From: JADKAV01 sp041393775
GTDB taxonomy: Bacteria; Actinomycetota; Actinomycetes; S36-B12; UBA10799
Assembly: GCA_041393775.1 (NCBI GenBank)
Contig: JAWKJM010000008.1
Location: forward strand, 124,001 to 188,000
DNA: 64,000 nucleotides
Direction: 5' to 3'
The notes below the pieces were generated by a model. It was not told the DNA's origin. It worked only from the letters and a program-made list of their open reading frames with translations, and did no database searches. This document shows positions 1 through 8,888 of this stretch, in pieces. The first letter of the stretch is position 1; each line of letters opens with the position of its first letter. The translations under genes were made by a program, and so were the position numbers.

Positions 1-798
1 GACGCTGGCCGCGAGCAGGTCGGTGCTGAATCCCAGCACCGGGGACTGCGTCGATTGCACGGGCATGACCTGCATGGACAGTCCGGGTACGGCCAGCGGA
101 TCCCCGCTCACCAGCATCTGAACGCTTTGCTGGTAGTTCCCCATCGGCGGGTACAGCACAAGATTCCAGGTCAACTGGGTACGACCGTCGGAGGTGGTAC
201 TGCGGATCGCCTTCGGTGCCTGCAGAAGCACCAGGGACTTGGGCACGGTGACGACCACGGTGCCCACGAAGGGCGCGAACACCGGCTGCTTGTCCACGGT
301 CCACCGGCCCGATGCGTCGCGGTAGCGGATCGTCTCCTTCTTCGCGGTGGTGTTGGTGACGGTGTAGACGACCCGCATCTGTCCGTTGGTGTGCTCGACC
401 GCGTCGGGCGCGAGAACGGACGGACCCTGCCGGTATTCCGCGTGCAGGGCCACGGGCAAGGGCTTGTCGAACGCGGCTCGGGTGGTGACTGTCGTCTCGC
501 CGCTGCCGCCGACGTCGAGCAGGACTGCGTCACCATCGGTCGCCGGAGCGCCTCGGCGATCGGTGTACTCCACCTCCGTGGTCGACGACGGATCACGTAT
601 CTGTCCGGCCGGGTAGTCCCGTGCCACGACCCGGCTGTACAAAGTCGCGTCGACGGGCAGCCCGGAGGCGTCGACCTGGGTGACCACGAGTTCCTCGTTC
701 ACGAGAGCAGGTTCCGGTTGTGCCGCGAGCGCGGGCGACGTCGACAGGACTGCGGCGACCCCGACGGCGACCACTGCCGTCAGGTGTCGTCGACGCAT
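1..798 (-). CDS. Secreted protein of unknown function (3' end outside window)
   Basis: The first 266 residues are visible and the gene runs off the left edge. The ATG overlaps the stop of the MMPL gene upstream as TGATG, so the two are probably translationally coupled. The N-terminus is a classical signal peptide: MRRRH, a hydrophobic Ala/Val stretch, then an SPALA-AQ cleavage site near residue 28. The mature part is rich in Thr, Val and Pro with beta-strand-like alternation and no cysteines, suggesting an extracytoplasmic beta-rich domain. I recognise no family. Coupling to an exporter suggests an accessory factor or substrate of it, which is inference. Confidence 0.7.
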   Translation of the reverse strand, partial: MRRRHLTAVVAVGVAAVLSTSPALAAQPEPALVNEELVVTQVDASGLPVDATLYSRVVARDYPAGQIRDPSSTTEVEYTDRRGAPATDGDAVLLDVGGSGETTVTTRAAFDKPLPVALHAEYRQGPSVLAPDAVEHTNGQMRVVYTVTNTTAKKETIRYRDASGRWTVDKQPVFAPFVGTVVVTVPKSLVLLQAPKAIRSTTSDGRTQLTWNLVLYPPMGNYQQSVQMLVSGDPLAVPGLSMQVMPVQSTQSPVLGFSTDLLAASV

Positions 799-3602
799 CA
801 GGGACTCCCGACTCGAATCGGCTCGGGCTCCTGCGCCCGATCACGATCCATCGTGGCGCGTCGATCAGGGAAAAGGTTGTCGAACACGCTGATTACGAGG
901 ATCGTGACGACCGCGGGCAGCAGTGCGGCTGCCAGCAGGGAGCCGAGCGACGCGCCCGTTCCGCTGACCAGATATGTGACCGCCAGGGCGACGGACCCGA
1001 GCACCATGGGCAGAGCCACCGATCGTCCGACGACCAGCACGGCGAGCAGGGCGGTGCCGACGATGGCCCAAGCGGTGACCGGCGCGCTCGGTGTGCTGAC
1101 TGGTGGTACGAGTGCTGTGATGATCGAGACCACGATCAGTGCCAGCAGGACACCTGCCGTGTAGCCCGCTGCCCGGATGACGAAGGTGCCGCGGCCGCCG
1201 CCCACGGCGCGTGGCAGCAGCGCGAGCACGGCGCCGAGCACTGCGCTCATCGCCACCGCGGTGGACGCCGCATCGGGGATGATCGACAGTCGGGATGTGA
1301 GCAGCCAGGACAGGCCGACCCCGAGTACCGCGCCCAGCACCGGTGCGGGTCGGTACAGAGCCAGTGGCGTACGGCCCGACTTGGGCTGGGACGGCTGCGC
1401 GGATGCAGCATCCAGGGCCCGCGGATCGCCCTCCACGTGCAACTCGGGCAGCAGCCGGTCCAGCCATCCCGGCAGCCACCATGTCCCCTTCTGGGCGAGG
1501 ACCATGATCGCGGGCACGAGCAGGCACCGCACGATCGTCGCGTCCACCGCGACCGCCGTGGCCAGTCCGATCCCGAACATCTTGACGGTCGCGTTGTCCG
1601 ACAGCAAGAAACTGCCGAAGACCACGACCATGATCAGGGCGGCGGCGGTCACGAGTCGGCCGGTGTCGGCCAGCCCGCGGCGTACCGCGGTGGTCATGTC
1701 GCCGGTGCGTTCCCAGTGTTCCCGGAACGCGGTCAGGAGGAAGACTTCGTAGTCCATGGACAGGCCGAAGAGGACCGCGAACATCATCATCGGCACGTAA
1801 GACTCGATGGGGACCGGCCCCCCGAGTCCGATGAGGATGGCCCCCCAGCCCCATTGGAAGACCATCGTCACGACCCCGTAGGCGGCGGCGATGGAGATGA
1901 GGTTCATGCAGGCGGCCTTGAACGGGATGAGCAAGGACCGGTACGCCAGCATCAGAAGCAGGAACGACAGGCTCACAACACCCGCGATGAAGAAGGGGGT
2001 ACGCGAGGCGATGATCTCCGAGAAGTCGGTGGTGGCTGCGGTGACGCCACCGAGGTGTGCTCCCATCCCGGATCCGGCCACCGCCGCCGGGAAGGTGTTG
2101 TCGCGCAATTGGTGAACCAGCGCTTCGGTGCGTGGATCGGCTGGACCCCACTGCGGGACCACCCGCACGATCGCAACGCCGCCGTCGGGGCTAACGACCG
2201 GAGCATCGGCCGAGACGACACCCGGGGCCGCTGCCAGTTGCTCCTGCAGGTTCAGCAGCCGGGGGTCCTGCGTGCGCGGGTCGGTCCCGCTCCCGGTTTT
2301 CGCGCCCTTGGGCGCTTCGGCGATGGCATACATCTGGGCGACCACCGCCAACGGTCCGTTCTCGCCGGGCCCGAAGCCGTCGCGGACCAGGTCGTAAGCC
2401 TGCCGGGCGGTGGTCTCCTCGGGCAGGATCCCGGCGTCGCTGTGCCCCAGGGTCAGGGTCACGGTGGGTGCGGCCAGGGTGAGCATGATGACGGTTGACG
2501 CGATCGCGTAGCGCCACGGCTTGCTCGTGACGGCATCGGCCAGGCGTCCCCAGCCGGTGTGGTCGAGGTCGTCGTCGGTCTGGGTCTTCAGCGGCTTCTT
2601 CGGCATGACCCGGTGCTTCATCACGCCGAGAATCGCCGGCACGAGCGTGATCGAGGCGAGCACTGCTATCGCCACCACGATCGCGGCTGCATAGCCCAGC
2701 CAGGCCAGGAAGGAGATGCCCGTGAGTACGAGCCCGCAGACGGCCGCGATCAGCGTGCTGCCGGCGAAGACCATGCCTGCCCCGGCCGTACCGGCGGTGC
2801 GTCCCACCGCATCCGGCACCTCGAAGCCTTGGTTCAGCAGCGTTCGATGCCGGGTCAGCAGGAACAGGGCGTAGTCGATACCGACTCCGAGGCCCAGCAT
2901 GGTGCCCAGGGTCGGGGCCACGTCCGGAATGAACACGAGGCTGCTCAAAAGGCCCACCAGCGCGAGCCCCAGGCCCACGGAGAACAAGGCACTGGCCAGC
3001 GGCACGAAGGTCGCTCCCCATCTGCGCAGCGTCAAGAACAGGATGATGATTGCGGACAGCAGGCCGAGTGCTTCACTTTGGCGCGTCTCCGGCTGGGAAA
3101 CCTGTCGGCCCAGGAAGCCTCCGAGGGCCACGTGCACGTCTGGACCTGCGACTGTCTGAGCCGTGTCCAGCAGGGTCTGGCCCACCGCGGTGTCAGTCGC
3201 GAAACGCTCGTTGATCGTGACGGAGACGATCGCGGTGTGCCCGTCGGCGCTCACTAGATCCACGCGATCCGCCGGTGCTTCGACGGCCGTGACTTGGGGG
3301 ATCGCCTCGACCTCTGCCGCAACGTCGGACACCACTCGCTCGCCCTCCGGGGCTGCGAAGTCCAGTCCCGGATCGTGCAGCACTACGGGCAGGGCCTCGG
3401 CTGACGTTCCCGGGAAAGCGCGGTTCAGCAGATCCTGCGCAACTGAGGAATCTGTACCCTTCAGGATGAACGAGTCGGCCGACTCGCCTCCGAACAGGCG
3501 GTTGGACCCCATGATGAGGAAGGCGACGAGGAACCAGATCCCGATCACGCGCCACCCGTTGTCCGCGCATCGGCGCCCGAGGCGGTACAGGAACTCGGTC
3601 AT
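798..3602 (-). CDS. MMPL/RND-family membrane transporter
   Basis: The 934-residue protein is typical in size for actinobacterial MmpL-like and YdfJ-like RND exporters, which move lipids, siderophores or drugs with proton motive force. It shows the RND duplication: a first helix (VIGIWFLVAF), a large extracytoplasmic loop, a helix bundle containing GVGIDYALFL, a second loop, and a second bundle containing GLSMDYEVFL. The paired Asp-Tyr motifs are the usual proton-relay positions. The frame stays open about 90 codons upstream, but the conserved family N-terminus begins at MTEFLYRLG, so I start there; the Shine-Dalgarno is weak. The stop overlaps the start of the next secreted-protein gene. The substrate cannot be read from sequence. 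Confidence 0.9.
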   Translation of the reverse strand: MTEFLYRLGRRCADNGWRVIGIWFLVAFLIMGSNRLFGGESADSFILKGTDSSVAQDLLNRAFPGTSAEALPVVLHDPGLDFAAPEGERVVSDVAAEVEAIPQVTAVEAPADRVDLVSADGHTAIVSVTINERFATDTAVGQTLLDTAQTVAGPDVHVALGGFLGRQVSQPETRQSEALGLLSAIIILFLTLRRWGATFVPLASALFSVGLGLALVGLLSSLVFIPDVAPTLGTMLGLGVGIDYALFLLTRHRTLLNQGFEVPDAVGRTAGTAGAGMVFAGSTLIAAVCGLVLTGISFLAWLGYAAAIVVAIAVLASITLVPAILGVMKHRVMPKKPLKTQTDDDLDHTGWGRLADAVTSKPWRYAIASTVIMLTLAAPTVTLTLGHSDAGILPEETTARQAYDLVRDGFGPGENGPLAVVAQMYAIAEAPKGAKTGSGTDPRTQDPRLLNLQEQLAAAPGVVSADAPVVSPDGGVAIVRVVPQWGPADPRTEALVHQLRDNTFPAAVAGSGMGAHLGGVTAATTDFSEIIASRTPFFIAGVVSLSFLLLMLAYRSLLIPFKAACMNLISIAAAYGVVTMVFQWGWGAILIGLGGPVPIESYVPMMMFAVLFGLSMDYEVFLLTAFREHWERTGDMTTAVRRGLADTGRLVTAAALIMVVVFGSFLLSDNATVKMFGIGLATAVAVDATIVRCLLVPAIMVLAQKGTWWLPGWLDRLLPELHVEGDPRALDAASAQPSQPKSGRTPLALYRPAPVLGAVLGVGLSWLLTSRLSIIPDAASTAVAMSAVLGAVLALLPRAVGGGRGTFVIRAAGYTAGVLLALIVVSIITALVPPVSTPSAPVTAWAIVGTALLAVLVVGRSVALPMVLGSVALAVTYLVSGTGASLGSLLAAALLPAVVTILVISVFDNLFPDRRATMDRDRAQEPEPIRVGSP

Positions 3603-3883
3603 CGCTTGCTGACCGGTGGTTGCACGCGGCAAGGATAGTCGTCGGTCGGTGCTCCTGTCCCGGCTCCGGAGGCAGCGACTGCCCGGCAAGGCCGCCGGTC
3701 CCTGGCTCCACGCGCCAGGAGGGTTCCGGTGCCCGGCCCGTGCATCCCGCACTGCGGCCCAGATTCGTTCTGGATCGTAGGCGGCCTCCTGCGAGGTGAG
3801 GGGGTACACCGTGACGGACTTCTTCAGCGAAGACCGGAGCTGCGGTTGTCCCCAGATCTTGTCGGTCGCCGTCACTTGTCACA

Positions 3884-4210
3884 CCCCCGCACTAGTGTTC
3901 GAGAGGAAGGCAGCATCGCCGGGGCACGCGGCACCGGCGACTGGCTCGCACAGATGGTGCGGATCCCCAGTAGTCATGCGGGCTGCTGGGTGCACACCGC
4001 CCGGGCGCAGGGCAGATCAGCCTGGACCACGTCCGGGCGGCCGCCGCCAATTGGGCGACACCTCCGACCTCGTGGAGGAGCAGGTTGCCGCATTCGCGAG
4101 GACCCATTGTGTACGCGACCTGCGCGGGTTCCTGGACCTGCTCATCCAGTACGACAACCCCCGACCCCGACCACGACACCGAACAGGCCCGGCAACGCCG
4201 CCGGGCGATC
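3884..4210 (+). pseudogene. Remnant of a DUF222/HNH endonuclease-like (13E12-type) gene
   Basis: No intact frame crosses this stretch, but pieces of the C-terminal HNH region of 13E12-family proteins appear in different frames. One frame has SDLVEEQVAAFARTHCV (family pattern xLxEQVAxRDxxCVFP). A second frame continues over the same bases as CTRPAR. The first frame resumes after the next few codons as DLLIQYDNP (family pattern CDLDHIxPYD). The alternation points to small indels. The large N-terminal DUF222 part is absent, so this is an internally deleted and frameshifted relic. It also accounts for the roughly 700-bp gap between the MMPL gene and the crotonase gene. The match is from memory of the family and needs alignment. 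Confidence 0.45.
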
Positions 4211-4323
4211 CATGACCTCCCCGCTTGGCCGAGCCTGCCGGAACGCCGTACTCGAGATGCAGCCAGGGCGGTGGCGCCCCAGGCGGACGTGACATTCTGA
4301 GACAACGACGATTGGGGCATCGC

Positions 4324-5157
4324 ATGGAATCCACCTGTTTCGAAGTGACCACCGAAGGCAAGGTCGCCCACATCCGGCTCAACCGGCCTGATGCGCTGAA
4401 CACGATGATCCCGGCGTTCTGGTCGGACTTGCCGAAGACCGTCGGCGACCTCAGTGACTCCGGCGAGGTCCGGGCGATCGTCATCTCGTCGACCGGCAAG
4501 CACTTCAGTGCTGGGATGGATCTTTCGGTGTTCACCGGCAGCGGCTTGTCAATGGACGGCGAGCCGGGACGGCGCAACGCCGCCCTGTCGTTGCTTGTTA
4601 AGCGGTTGCAGGACAGTTTCACGTCGCTGGAGCGCGCGCGGGTGCCGGTCCTGGCCGCCATCCAGGGCGGCTGCATCGGTGGGGCCGTGGACATGGTCTG
4701 CGCGGCGGACATGCGCTACGCGAGCGCAGATGCCTACTTCGTGGTGCAGGAGACGAACATCGGGATGACCGCCGACGTCGGCACGCTGCAACGGTTGCCC
4801 AAACTGATCCCGGACGGCGTCGCTCGGGAACTCGTCTACACCGGACGCCGGATGAGTGCTGGCCGTGCCGCGGAGGTCGGCCTGGTCAACCAAGTCTTCG
4901 AGGACCATGAATCGCTGGTGGCGGGGGTGCTCGAGATCGCCGCCGAGATCGCGTCGCACAGCCCGCTGACGATCTGGGGCGCGAAGGAGGCCTTGGTGTA
5001 TGCGCGCGACCACGCGGTGAACGACTCGCTACATCAGATCGCCACTTGGCAGAGCGGCGCGTTCCAGCCGACGGACATGATGGAGGCTTTCGCCGCGAAG
5101 GGCGAGAAGCGCGTGCCGGTGTACGAGGACCTGCCTCCCGCGCCGTCGGGAATCTGA
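4324..5157 (+). CDS. Enoyl-CoA hydratase/isomerase family, dienoyl-CoA isomerase-like
   Basis: A 277-residue crotonase-fold protein, probably cytosolic and acting on acyl-CoA in beta-oxidation of unsaturated fatty acids. The oxyanion-hole segments are GKHFSAGMDL and QGGCIGGAVDM. The stretch QETNIGMTADVGTLQRLPKLIP closely follows delta3,5-delta2,4-dienoyl-CoA isomerases (ECH1), and the acidic residues used by that subfamily are present (Asp in GAVDM, Glu in QETN, Asp in TADVG). A C-terminal SRDH-like segment (YARDHAVNDSL) also fits ECH1. The start at MESTCFEV is chosen because the domain begins there. It converges on the flavoprotein downstream with a short hairpin repeat in between. Hydratase activity on simpler substrates remains possible. 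Confidence 0.88.
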   Translation: MESTCFEVTTEGKVAHIRLNRPDALNTMIPAFWSDLPKTVGDLSDSGEVRAIVISSTGKHFSAGMDLSVFTGSGLSMDGEPGRRNAALSLLVKRLQDSFTSLERARVPVLAAIQGGCIGGAVDMVCAADMRYASADAYFVVQETNIGMTADVGTLQRLPKLIPDGVARELVYTGRRMSAGRAAEVGLVNQVFEDHESLVAGVLEIAAEIASHSPLTIWGAKEALVYARDHAVNDSLHQIATWQSGAFQPTDMMEAFAAKGEKRVPVYEDLPPAPSGI

Positions 5158-5164
5158 CCCGAGA

Positions 5165-5216
5165 GGGGACTTTGGTCAGATCAGGTCACCAGGTGACGCC
5201 CTGCGTCCGAAGTCCC
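5165..5216. repeat. Inverted repeat E1, possible bidirectional terminator
   Basis: GGGGACTTTGG is mirrored by CCGAAGTCCC across an interior containing GATCAGGTCACC. The unit sits in the 69-bp gap between the convergent crotonase and L-2-hydroxyglutarate oxidase-like genes, where a bidirectional terminator would be expected. A second copy with the same interior (E2) lies at 20379-20431 between divergent genes, so this is a dispersed repeat that may have been co-opted rather than a simple terminator. Confidence 0.6.
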
Positions 5217-5226
5217 GCGGCGGCCA

Positions 5227-6318
5227 TCATCCCCGTATCAGCCCGGCGACGTGATCGGCGATGGCAAGGCATGCGGTGAGTCCGGGCGATTCGATCCCGA
5301 ACAGGTTGATCAGGCCCGGCGCACCGTGGTCAGTTGGGCCCTGGATCAGGAAGTCCCGCGGGGGTTGTCCGGGGCCCTGCAGTTTCGGTCGGATTCCCGC
5401 GTAGCCGGGGTGCAGAGCGCCGTCCGCCAGTGCAGGCCAGTACGAACGGATCGCGCCGTAGAAGGCCTCCGCACGGGCCTGGTCGACCGAGTAGTCCTCC
5501 CGGGTGACCCACTCGACGTCGGGCCCGAATCTCATGCCGCCGGCGAGGTCGAGAGTCAGATGCACGCCCAGCCCCGCCTGGCCCGGCACGGGATAGACCA
5601 GATGCGAGAAGCCAGGGTTCCCGGTTGCTGTGAAGTAGTTCCCTTTGGCCAAGTGCATCCGCGGCACGTCGATGCAACCCAGGTCACGGGCGAGCGCGAC
5701 CGCTCCGAGACCGGCCGCATTGATCACCCAACGGGCGCCTATCTCAGTCTGGTCCCGGCCCCCCAGCCGGACCACGAATCCCTCGCCTCTGGCGCCGCCG
5801 CCGAGGGCTGGGCTGTTCAGGACCACGCCTGCCCCCGCGCGTTCGGCGTCACGTTGCAGACTGCGCATCAGGGCGTGACTGTCGACGATCCCGGTGGTCG
5901 GTGACAGCAGCCCTGCCTGGGCGTCGATGGCCGGTTCCATCCGGGCGATGTCGGCACGATTGAGCCAAGTGAGTTCCACCCCGTTGGCCGCCGCCGTGGA
6001 TCGGATGAGTGGCAGCCGGGCAACCTCGTGCTCGCCGGTCGCCACGACGAGTTTGCCGCAACGTCGGTACGGCACGCCGTGGCGGGCGCAGTAGTCGTAC
6101 AGCGCCTCCTTGCCCCGTTTGCACAGCGTTGCCTTGAGCGAGGCCGGTGGGTAGTAGATCCCTGCGTGAATCACCTCGCTGTTGCGGGAACTGATCCCGG
6201 TGCCGGTCTGGTCGGCCGACTCGACGAGCATCACCTCGCGGCCGCTGCCTGCCAGTCCGCGCGCAACGGCCAGGCCCACCACGCCGCCACCTACGACGAG
6301 GCACTCGATGTGCTCCAC
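5227..6318 (-). CDS. FAD-dependent oxidoreductase, L-2-hydroxyglutarate oxidase-like
   Basis: 363 residues, DAO superfamily. The N-terminal dinucleotide-binding loop is VVGGGVVGLAVARGLAGSG, followed by an acidic strand end (LVESAD). The segment RNSEVIHAGIYYPPASLKA is characteristic of LhgO/YgaF-type L-2-hydroxyglutarate oxidases or dehydrogenases, which oxidise L-2-hydroxyglutarate to 2-oxoglutarate and pass electrons to the respiratory chain. The C-terminal GIRPKLQGPG and FGIESPGLTACLAIA also fit the family. Translation probably starts at GTG 6318, giving VEHIECLVVGG directly before the FAD motif. The upstream region holds a pair of inverted AT-rich sites. A related small-molecule oxidase is the main alternative. 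Confidence 0.85.
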   Translation of the reverse strand: MEHIECLVVGGGVVGLAVARGLAGSGREVMLVESADQTGTGISSRNSEVIHAGIYYPPASLKATLCKRGKEALYDYCARHGVPYRRCGKLVVATGEHEVARLPLIRSTAAANGVELTWLNRADIARMEPAIDAQAGLLSPTTGIVDSHALMRSLQRDAERAGAGVVLNSPALGGGARGEGFVVRLGGRDQTEIGARWVINAAGLGAVALARDLGCIDVPRMHLAKGNYFTATGNPGFSHLVYPVPGQAGLGVHLTLDLAGGMRFGPDVEWVTREDYSVDQARAEAFYGAIRSYWPALADGALHPGYAGIRPKLQGPGQPPRDFLIQGPTDHGAPGLINLFGIESPGLTACLAIADHVAGLIRG

Positions 6319-6390
6319 GGATAACAGTCTGCACGCCGATCGTGTCGCACCCCTCCGTGAGTGCGGTCAGCCCGGAATGCTGCGTCAGTT

Positions 6391-6460
6391 TGCAAAATGA
6401 TAGAGACCGGCGAGTCGCGGCTCCCCACAGCAGGTGCTGGCATGGTGTGATCATTTTGCA
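6391..6460. promoter_or_regulatory. Paired 11-bp inverted sites in a divergent promoter region
   Basis: TGCAAAATGAT at 6391-6401 recurs in exact inverted orientation as ATCATTTTGCA at 6450-6460, 48 bp apart, in an otherwise GC-rich 335-bp gap between the flavoprotein gene (minus) and a lipoprotein gene (plus). On the minus strand the inner site contains a TATCAT hexamer that could be a -10 box for the flavoprotein gene. Two identical sites about five helical turns apart suggest operators for a looping or dimeric repressor. I see nothing else in this gap. Confidence 0.45.
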
Positions 6461-6653
6461 TTTTGACGCGCGGATCGCTGGGCAGTCGGGCGTGTGCTCG
6501 GGTGGCCTTGGACAAAGCCCGGCGGGGCGACCACGGGAAACCAGCGGGACCACTCACGCATCATCTCTGAGGGGCTATCGGTACGGACCGCCAGGCGACA
6601 GAACGACGGACTCACGTCGCGAGCCTCATCGCCGGGCCAGTACCGTCAGTCGC

Positions 6654-7043
6654 GTGAAGGTTGCTTGGACTGTCGGCGCGGTTGTGCTGCTGGCGCTGCC
6701 CGGATGCTCATCGTCGGACAGTCCCACCCCCGAGATCGCGGCAACGACCGTGTCGGCCGACGCGGAGGCCTCGATGATCGGACCCATCATGGTCGAGTCG
6801 TCCCAGGACGAGGTCGAGGCGACCGTCGGGCGCGACATCGTGTTCAACGTCGGCGACGATCCCGGCCAGTGGGAGATCACCACCGACAACGAGGCGGTCG
6901 TCTCCGTGGTGGCAGGCGGTGAACGTGACGGCGCCACCTTCAACCCTGGGGCGCAGGCGCTCAGCGTCGGCAAGGCCACAATCACGCTGACCGATGCCAA
7001 TGGAGAGGACGATCTGGTCTTCAAGATCACCGTGACGCAGTAG
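6654..7043 (+). CDS. Small secreted lipoprotein of unknown function
   Basis: Translation from GTG 6654 gives 129 residues beginning VKVAWTVGAVVLLALPGCSSS, a short signal peptide ending in an LPGC lipobox, so the protein should be acylated and anchored outside the membrane. The frame is open upstream, but only this start places the signal peptide at the N-terminus. The mature domain (about residues 30-129) alternates hydrophobic and polar residues and ends in an ITVTQ strand, suggesting a small Ig-like or chagasin-like beta-sandwich; I cannot assign a family. It lies 97 bp upstream of the ABC importer operon in the same direction. Confidence 0.75.
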   Translation: MKVAWTVGAVVLLALPGCSSSDSPTPEIAATTVSADAEASMIGPIMVESSQDEVEATVGRDIVFNVGDDPGQWEITTDNEAVVSVVAGGERDGATFNPGAQALSVGKATITLTDANGEDDLVFKITVTQ

Positions 7044-7140
7044 CTACCGGTTCGATGCAGCGCTGCAAGGGCCGAGGTGGCGTCCGCGGGTGCGCAGCGC
7101 CATGGCAGGATGGTGACGCTTTCACGTGAGGGGTAACCAC

Positions 7141-8013
7141 ATGCGTCGTTCGTTCCTGCTTTCCGCGGCCATCCCGGCCGTCGCGGCCATGGCGTTGGCT
7201 GGATGTGCCAGCGAGGCGGACACCACCGCCAGCAGTGCGTCACCGTCGCCGTCGACCAGCCAGGACTGCTCCCCGGAGACCATGCAGACGCTGACTCCGG
7301 GCACGCTGACGATCGGTACGGACACTCCGGCGTACCCGCCGTACTTCGAGGATGACGACCCCACCAACGGCAAGGGATTCGAATCGGCGGTGGCCTACGC
7401 AGTCGCCGACCAGTTGGGCTTCAGCAACGACCAGGTCACCTGGGTGACAGTCCCGTTCAACAAGTCGTACGCGCCGGGCGACAAAGACTTCGACTTCGAC
7501 ATCAACCAGATCTCGATCACGGCGAAGCGTCAGAAGGCGGTGGACTTCTCCGACGGTTACTACACCGTCAACCAGGCCGTCGTGGCGCTCAAGGACTCGC
7601 CGATCGCGGACGCCACGACGCTGACCGAACTGCGCGAGTCCAAACTCGGCGCCCAGGTCGGCACCACCAGCCTCGATTTCATCACCAACGACATCCAGCC
7701 CACTCAGGAACCACTGGTGTACAACGACACCAACGATGCGAAGAGCGCACTGGAGGCCGGACAGATCGACGGGATCGTCGTCGACCTGCCAACCGCCTAC
7801 TATGTGACGGCCGTCGAGTTCGACAACGCGAAGATCGTTGGTCAGTTCCCCGCCCAGGACGGCGACGAGCAGTTCGGACTGCTGATGGCCAAGGGCAGCC
7901 CGCTGGTGACCTGCGTGAACCAGGCACTGACCGCGCTGAAGGACTCCGGGGAACTGCAGAGCATCCAGGACGAGTGGCTGGTGGGTAAGGACGCACCCTA
8001 CTTCACCGAGTAG
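7141..8013 (+). CDS. ABC transporter substrate-binding lipoprotein, polar amino-acid type
   Basis: 290 residues with a lipoprotein signal peptide (MRRSFLLSAA to LAGC at residue 22). The mature protein has the solute-binding family 3 pattern: GTLTIGTDTPAYPPYFE at the start of lobe 1, an FNKSYAPGDKDFDFDINQISITAKR region, then VDFSDGYYTVNQ and KLGAQVGTTSLDF at the hinge. These proteins deliver amino acids or related compounds to a membrane permease. The start is the ATG at 7141, since the upstream in-frame GTG region would push the signal peptide inward. Permease and ATPase follow immediately, giving a three-gene importer operon. The ligand cannot be deduced. Confidence 0.92.
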   Translation: MRRSFLLSAAIPAVAAMALAGCASEADTTASSASPSPSTSQDCSPETMQTLTPGTLTIGTDTPAYPPYFEDDDPTNGKGFESAVAYAVADQLGFSNDQVTWVTVPFNKSYAPGDKDFDFDINQISITAKRQKAVDFSDGYYTVNQAVVALKDSPIADATTLTELRESKLGAQVGTTSLDFITNDIQPTQEPLVYNDTNDAKSALEAGQIDGIVVDLPTAYYVTAVEFDNAKIVGQFPAQDGDEQFGLLMAKGSPLVTCVNQALTALKDSGELQSIQDEWLVGKDAPYFTE

Positions 8014-8015
8014 CC

Positions 8016-8888
8016 ATGACCACTCCCGCGGAGGCGCCGCTGGAAGCGCCCACCATCCCGTACGTCGACCCGGTCCGCCGGGCGCGAGCACGGGCACGAG
8101 GGCGCCGCGACGGTCTCATCGCGAGCGTGTCCACCGTGGTGGTCTTCGCGATCCTCGCCTACCTGATCACCTCCTCACCGGGGTGGCCGAAGGTTCAGGA
8201 GACTTTCTTCAACGTCGATGAGGCGATCTCCGCCTGGCCGTCCCTGATCAAGGCTTTCGTGCTGAACATCAAGATCTTCCTGGTCGCCGAGTTCTTCATC
8301 CTGATCTTGTCGCTGCTGATCGCCCTCGGTCGTGGCCTGCGCGCACCGGTGGCCCTGCCAGTACGGATCCTGTCCACGGTCTACGTGGACTTCTTCCGTG
8401 GTGTGCCGACCATCCTCGTCATCCTGCTGCTCGGTTTCGGGGTGCCGGCGCTGCAACTCAAGGGTGTGACCAACTCGCCGGTGGTGTGGGGGACGGTCGC
8501 ACTGATCCTCAGTTACACGGCATATGTCGCGGAGGTCTACCGCGCCGGCATCGAATCGATCCATCCCTCCCAACGCGCGGCGGCCCGGTCCCTCGGGCTC
8601 AGTTCGGTGCAGACCACCCGGTACGTGGTGCTCCCGCAGGCAGTGCGCCGCGTCGTCCCACCTTTGCTCAACGACTTCATCGCGTTGCAGAAGGAGACGG
8701 CTCTGGTCTCGTTGCTGGGTCCGATCGAGGTCTTGCGATCGGCTCAGATCGACGCATCGGCCAACTTCAACTACACGGCGTACGTCGTGGCTGCCCTGCT
8801 GTTTGTAGCGATCACGTTGCCGCTGACCAGGTTCACCGACTGGTTGCAGCGCCGCGACACCCGGCGCCGGATGGCCGGTGCGATGTGA
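8016..8888 (+). CDS. Amino-acid ABC transporter permease (HisM/GlnP type)
   Basis: 290 residues and several predicted membrane helices. A polar N-terminal tail of about 30 residues precedes the first helix (ASVSTVVVFAILAYLI). The family marker FFRGVPTILVILLL occurs mid-protein, and the cytoplasmic EAA loop reads YRAGIESIHPSQRAAARSLGLSSVQTT across its two halves, which docks the ATPase. Only one permease gene is present, so the membrane unit is probably a homodimer. It starts 3 bp after the binding-protein stop, and its own stop overlaps the ATPase start (GTGA), so all three proteins should be made from one mRNA. Confidence 0.92.
   Translation: MTTPAEAPLEAPTIPYVDPVRRARARARGRRDGLIASVSTVVVFAILAYLITSSPGWPKVQETFFNVDEAISAWPSLIKAFVLNIKIFLVAEFFILILSLLIALGRGLRAPVALPVRILSTVYVDFFRGVPTILVILLLGFGVPALQLKGVTNSPVVWGTVALILSYTAYVAEVYRAGIESIHPSQRAAARSLGLSSVQTTRYVVLPQAVRRVVPPLLNDFIALQKETALVSLLGPIEVLRSAQIDASANFNYTAYVVAALLFVAITLPLTRFTDWLQRRDTRRRMAGAM

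Noticed and set aside
720..2498. 592-residue open frame on the plus strand
   Set aside because: It lies antisense to the intact MMPL gene. Its composition (Arg, Gly, His, Gln, Asp rich, no domains) is that of a GC-rich shadow frame.
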